Below are positions 16,719-18,477 of a DNA stretch of 18,477 nucleotides, in pieces. The DNA is from JANXSD01 sp043758125 (GTDB taxonomy: Bacteria; Bacteroidota; Bacteroidia; AKYH767-A; OLB10): contig JAYVOC010000088.1 of NCBI GenBank assembly GCA_043758125.1, positions 1 to 18,477 of the forward strand. The letters are read 5' to 3'. The notes below the pieces were generated by a model. It saw only the letters and a list, made by a program, of their open reading frames with translations, searched no databases and was not told where the DNA came from. Made by a program: the position numbers and the translations under genes. Within the stretch, counting starts at the first letter, position 1. Each line of letters starts with the position of its first letter.

Positions 16719-16962
16719 TCTTCTAGGAAGACAAATAAGATGCCAAATCATTTCTTGTTTTTTCAACTATTCAACTAATGGTAAGTGACGAAACAGTTTG
16801 TTTACTTCTGTTTGTATTGGAATTGCAAAAATAATTTTTATTTATATAAATCATTCGTAAAAAAAATTATCATTAATTTAACTGCGTTATATATTTTTAT
16901 TTAAACAACTGCACTTATCAAGAATTTGGTAAATTTAGCCTGAATTTCTTAACAACAGTAAT

Positions 16963-18186
16963 TTGAACCTCCCACAATACATTTCAAATAAAATTTTAAA
17001 TGTCCATTCGAAGAAAAAAAGCACTTCGAAACCTGTTGTAGCAATAGCAATAATTGGCATTGCGCTTGGGTTAACAGCCATGTTATTATCTGTAATGATT
17101 GTCACTGGCTTCAGAGGTGAAATCACCAGTAAAATCACTGGTTTTATGTCAGATATAAAATTAAGTAAATTTGACACAAACAAATCTTTTGAAGAACTCC
17201 CAATATCTCGGCACCAATCATTTGTGCAAAATATTTCATCCCTTAATACAGTTGACCACATACAATCATTTGCATATAAAGCTTGTATTTTAAAAGCTAA
17301 AGATGAAATTCAAGGTGTTGTTTTAAAAGGAGTAGATACAGATTTCAATTGGTCATTTTTCAAAAGCAAATTAGTTGTTGGTTCATTGCCAAACTTTAAT
17401 GATACAACAGAAAATGAAGTATTACTTTCAACAACTATTGCTAGGAGCTTAAGACTAAAAACTGGTGATTCATTTCTCGTTTTCTTTATTCAAAAGGATC
17501 GTAAAGTTAGGAAGATGAAAATTTCTGGCTTATATAATAGCGGATTAAGCGAAGACTTTGACAAGGTTTATGTGCTTTGCGATATGAATTTAATTCGTAA
17601 AGTAAATAATTGGAAAAATGACGATGTTGGTGGATTCGAAGTTTTCGCCAAAGACTTTAACAATATTGATAACGTATCCGAAAGCGTTTACAAAACAACA
17701 GGATTTCAATTTAATTCACAAACTATAAAAGAAATATATCCTCAGATGTTTAATTGGCTTGAATTACAAAATTTAAATGTTATTGTAATTATCAGTTTAA
17801 TATCATTGATTGCTGCCGTTACGATGGTATCTACTTTATTAATTTTAATTTTAGAAAACAACAAACATATCGGCCTATTAAAATCACTTGGTGCAACTGA
17901 TCAATTAATATCGAAAACATTTATGAATGTTGCGTTCAAAATTATATTAAGAGGAATGTTAATCGGAAATATAATCGCTATTGGATTCGCACTCATTCAA
18001 AAAAAATTTGGTATAATTTCTTTGTCTGAAGAGTCCTATTATTTATCCAAAGTTCCAGTAAATATTACTATGCCTGGGATACTTCTAGTAAATATCGGAA
18101 CAATATTAATTTGCAGTTTAATATTATTAATTCCATTAAAAGTAATTTCCAAAATACAAGTTATTAAAGTACTGCAATATGAATAA
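16963..18186 (+). CDS. FtsX-like ABC transporter permease of the LolC/LolE type, TTG start
   Basis: 407 residues with the MacB/LolE layout. Membrane segments lie at about 24-50 (VVAIAIIGIALGLTAMLLSV), 271-298 (starting LNVIVIISLISLIAAV), 325-347 and 370-395. A periplasmic domain lies between the first two. A charged loop after the second, ENNKHIGLLKSLGAT, matches the cytoplasmic coupling segment of FtsX-type permeases. The N-terminus NLPQYISNKI and the ending KVLQYE also fit LolC/E homologues, which extract lipoproteins from the inner membrane. The start must be TTG (16963): a stop at 16936-16938 lies upstream with no ATG after it, and the first internal ATG falls inside the first membrane segment. 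No ATPase partner is adjacent. The exact substrate is inferred. Confidence 0.88.
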   Translation: MNLPQYISNKILNVHSKKKSTSKPVVAIAIIGIALGLTAMLLSVMIVTGFRGEITSKITGFMSDIKLSKFDTNKSFEELPISRHQSFVQNISSLNTVDHIQSFAYKACILKAKDEIQGVVLKGVDTDFNWSFFKSKLVVGSLPNFNDTTENEVLLSTTIARSLRLKTGDSFLVFFIQKDRKVRKMKISGLYNSGLSEDFDKVYVLCDMNLIRKVNNWKNDDVGGFEVFAKDFNNIDNVSESVYKTTGFQFNSQTIKEIYPQMFNWLELQNLNVIVIISLISLIAAVTMVSTLLILILENNKHIGLLKSLGATDQLISKTFMNVAFKIILRGMLIGNIIAIGFALIQKKFGIISLSEESYYLSKVPVNITMPGILLVNIGTILICSLILLIPLKVISKIQVIKVLQYE

Positions 18187-18204
18187 ATTAATAACGAAAA
18201 ATAA

Positions 18205-18477
18205 TTAATAAGATTTTTTCATTGGTGAATTTTCCCAAATATTAAATAAGTTAGCAGCGCCTTCAGTATCTAGACTAATCATTGGAATAGTACGTTCCTC
18301 AAACGATTTATTTAATTCATCATAAATAAATGAATCATCAAATCCTGCTTTTGCAGCATCATGCCTTGAACTTGCATAATAAACATTTTTTGGTCTAGCC
18401 CAATAAATTGCACCAAGACACATTGGACAAGGTTCGCAAGTAGTATAAATTTCACAATCCTCCAATTGAAAATTACT
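18205..18477 (-). CDS. guaD: Guanine deaminase, 5'-truncated by the window edge
   Basis: C-terminal part of a cytidine-deaminase-fold nucleobase deaminase that converts guanine to xanthine in purine salvage. The frame is open to the window end (SNFQLEDCEIY), so the apparent TTG start at 18465 is an internal leucine codon. TTCEPCPMCLGAIYWARP contains the PCxxC zinc ligands; the HAE motif lies outside the window. Next come AAKAGFDDSFIYDEL and EERTIPM, closely resembling B. subtilis GuaD, and the usual lysine-tyrosine ending (KKSY). It is convergent with the permease gene, 18 bases apart. I see no strong terminator hairpin between them, only AT-rich sequence. Confidence 0.93.
   Translation of the reverse strand, partial: SNFQLEDCEIYTTCEPCPMCLGAIYWARPKNVYYASSRHDAAKAGFDDSFIYDELNKSFEERTIPMISLDTEGAANLFNIWENSPMKKSY

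Noticed and set aside
16826..16833. TATTTTTG on the minus strand, about 60 bases before the upstream candidate starts of the namZ gene
   Set aside because: It is a plausible -7 element, but no TTG is found at the -33 distance; not strong enough to list as a promoter.
18187..18204. AT-rich gap between the permease and guanine deaminase considered as a bidirectional terminator
   Set aside because: Only short ATTAAT palindromes are present; no stem comparable to the other terminators in the window.

Overview
The window looks like a chromosomal segment of an AT-rich member of the Bacteroidota. Three proteins carry type IX secretion system (T9SS) C-terminal sorting domains (one type B, two type A), Ig-like repeats of the CHU_C-associated kind are abundant, and clear Shine-Dalgarno sites are generally lacking. 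I cannot place it to genus.

Layout: (1) 1-1184 holds the 3' part of lpxA (lipid A synthesis) and, 11 bases on, a small ABC ATPase. (2) 1185-3117 is gene-poor. It has a decayed minus-strand gene (1551-2039), a very short secreted protein that is little more than a signal peptide plus a type B sorting domain (2261-2716), and a terminator-like hairpin only about 20 bases before the next start codon. (3) 3118-15486 holds two tandem paralogous giant secreted proteins of about 2000 residues. They share, in the same order and almost the same spacing, a signal peptide, a LamG/ConA-like domain, an unrecognised catalytic-looking domain (possibly a TIM barrel), a beta-rich domain and a CBM6-like domain. 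After that come arrays of about 72-residue Ig-like repeats and a type A sorting domain; the second copy also has three FN3 domains. (4) 15487-18477 holds a minus-strand NamZ/DUF1343 exo-N-acetylmuramidase convergent with the second giant gene, a divergently transcribed LolC/E-type permease with a TTG start, and the 3' part of a guanine deaminase.

Functionally, the edges are housekeeping genes (outer-membrane lipid A, a permease of the lipoprotein-export type, peptidoglycan turnover, purine salvage). The centre is an accessory module of exported, probably cell-surface or released, multidomain glycan-active proteins. The most interesting parts are the unrecognised core domain shared by the two giants, with two conserved acidic motifs, and the regular repeat architecture of the first giant, in which three consecutive superrepeat units are exactly 651 bases each.
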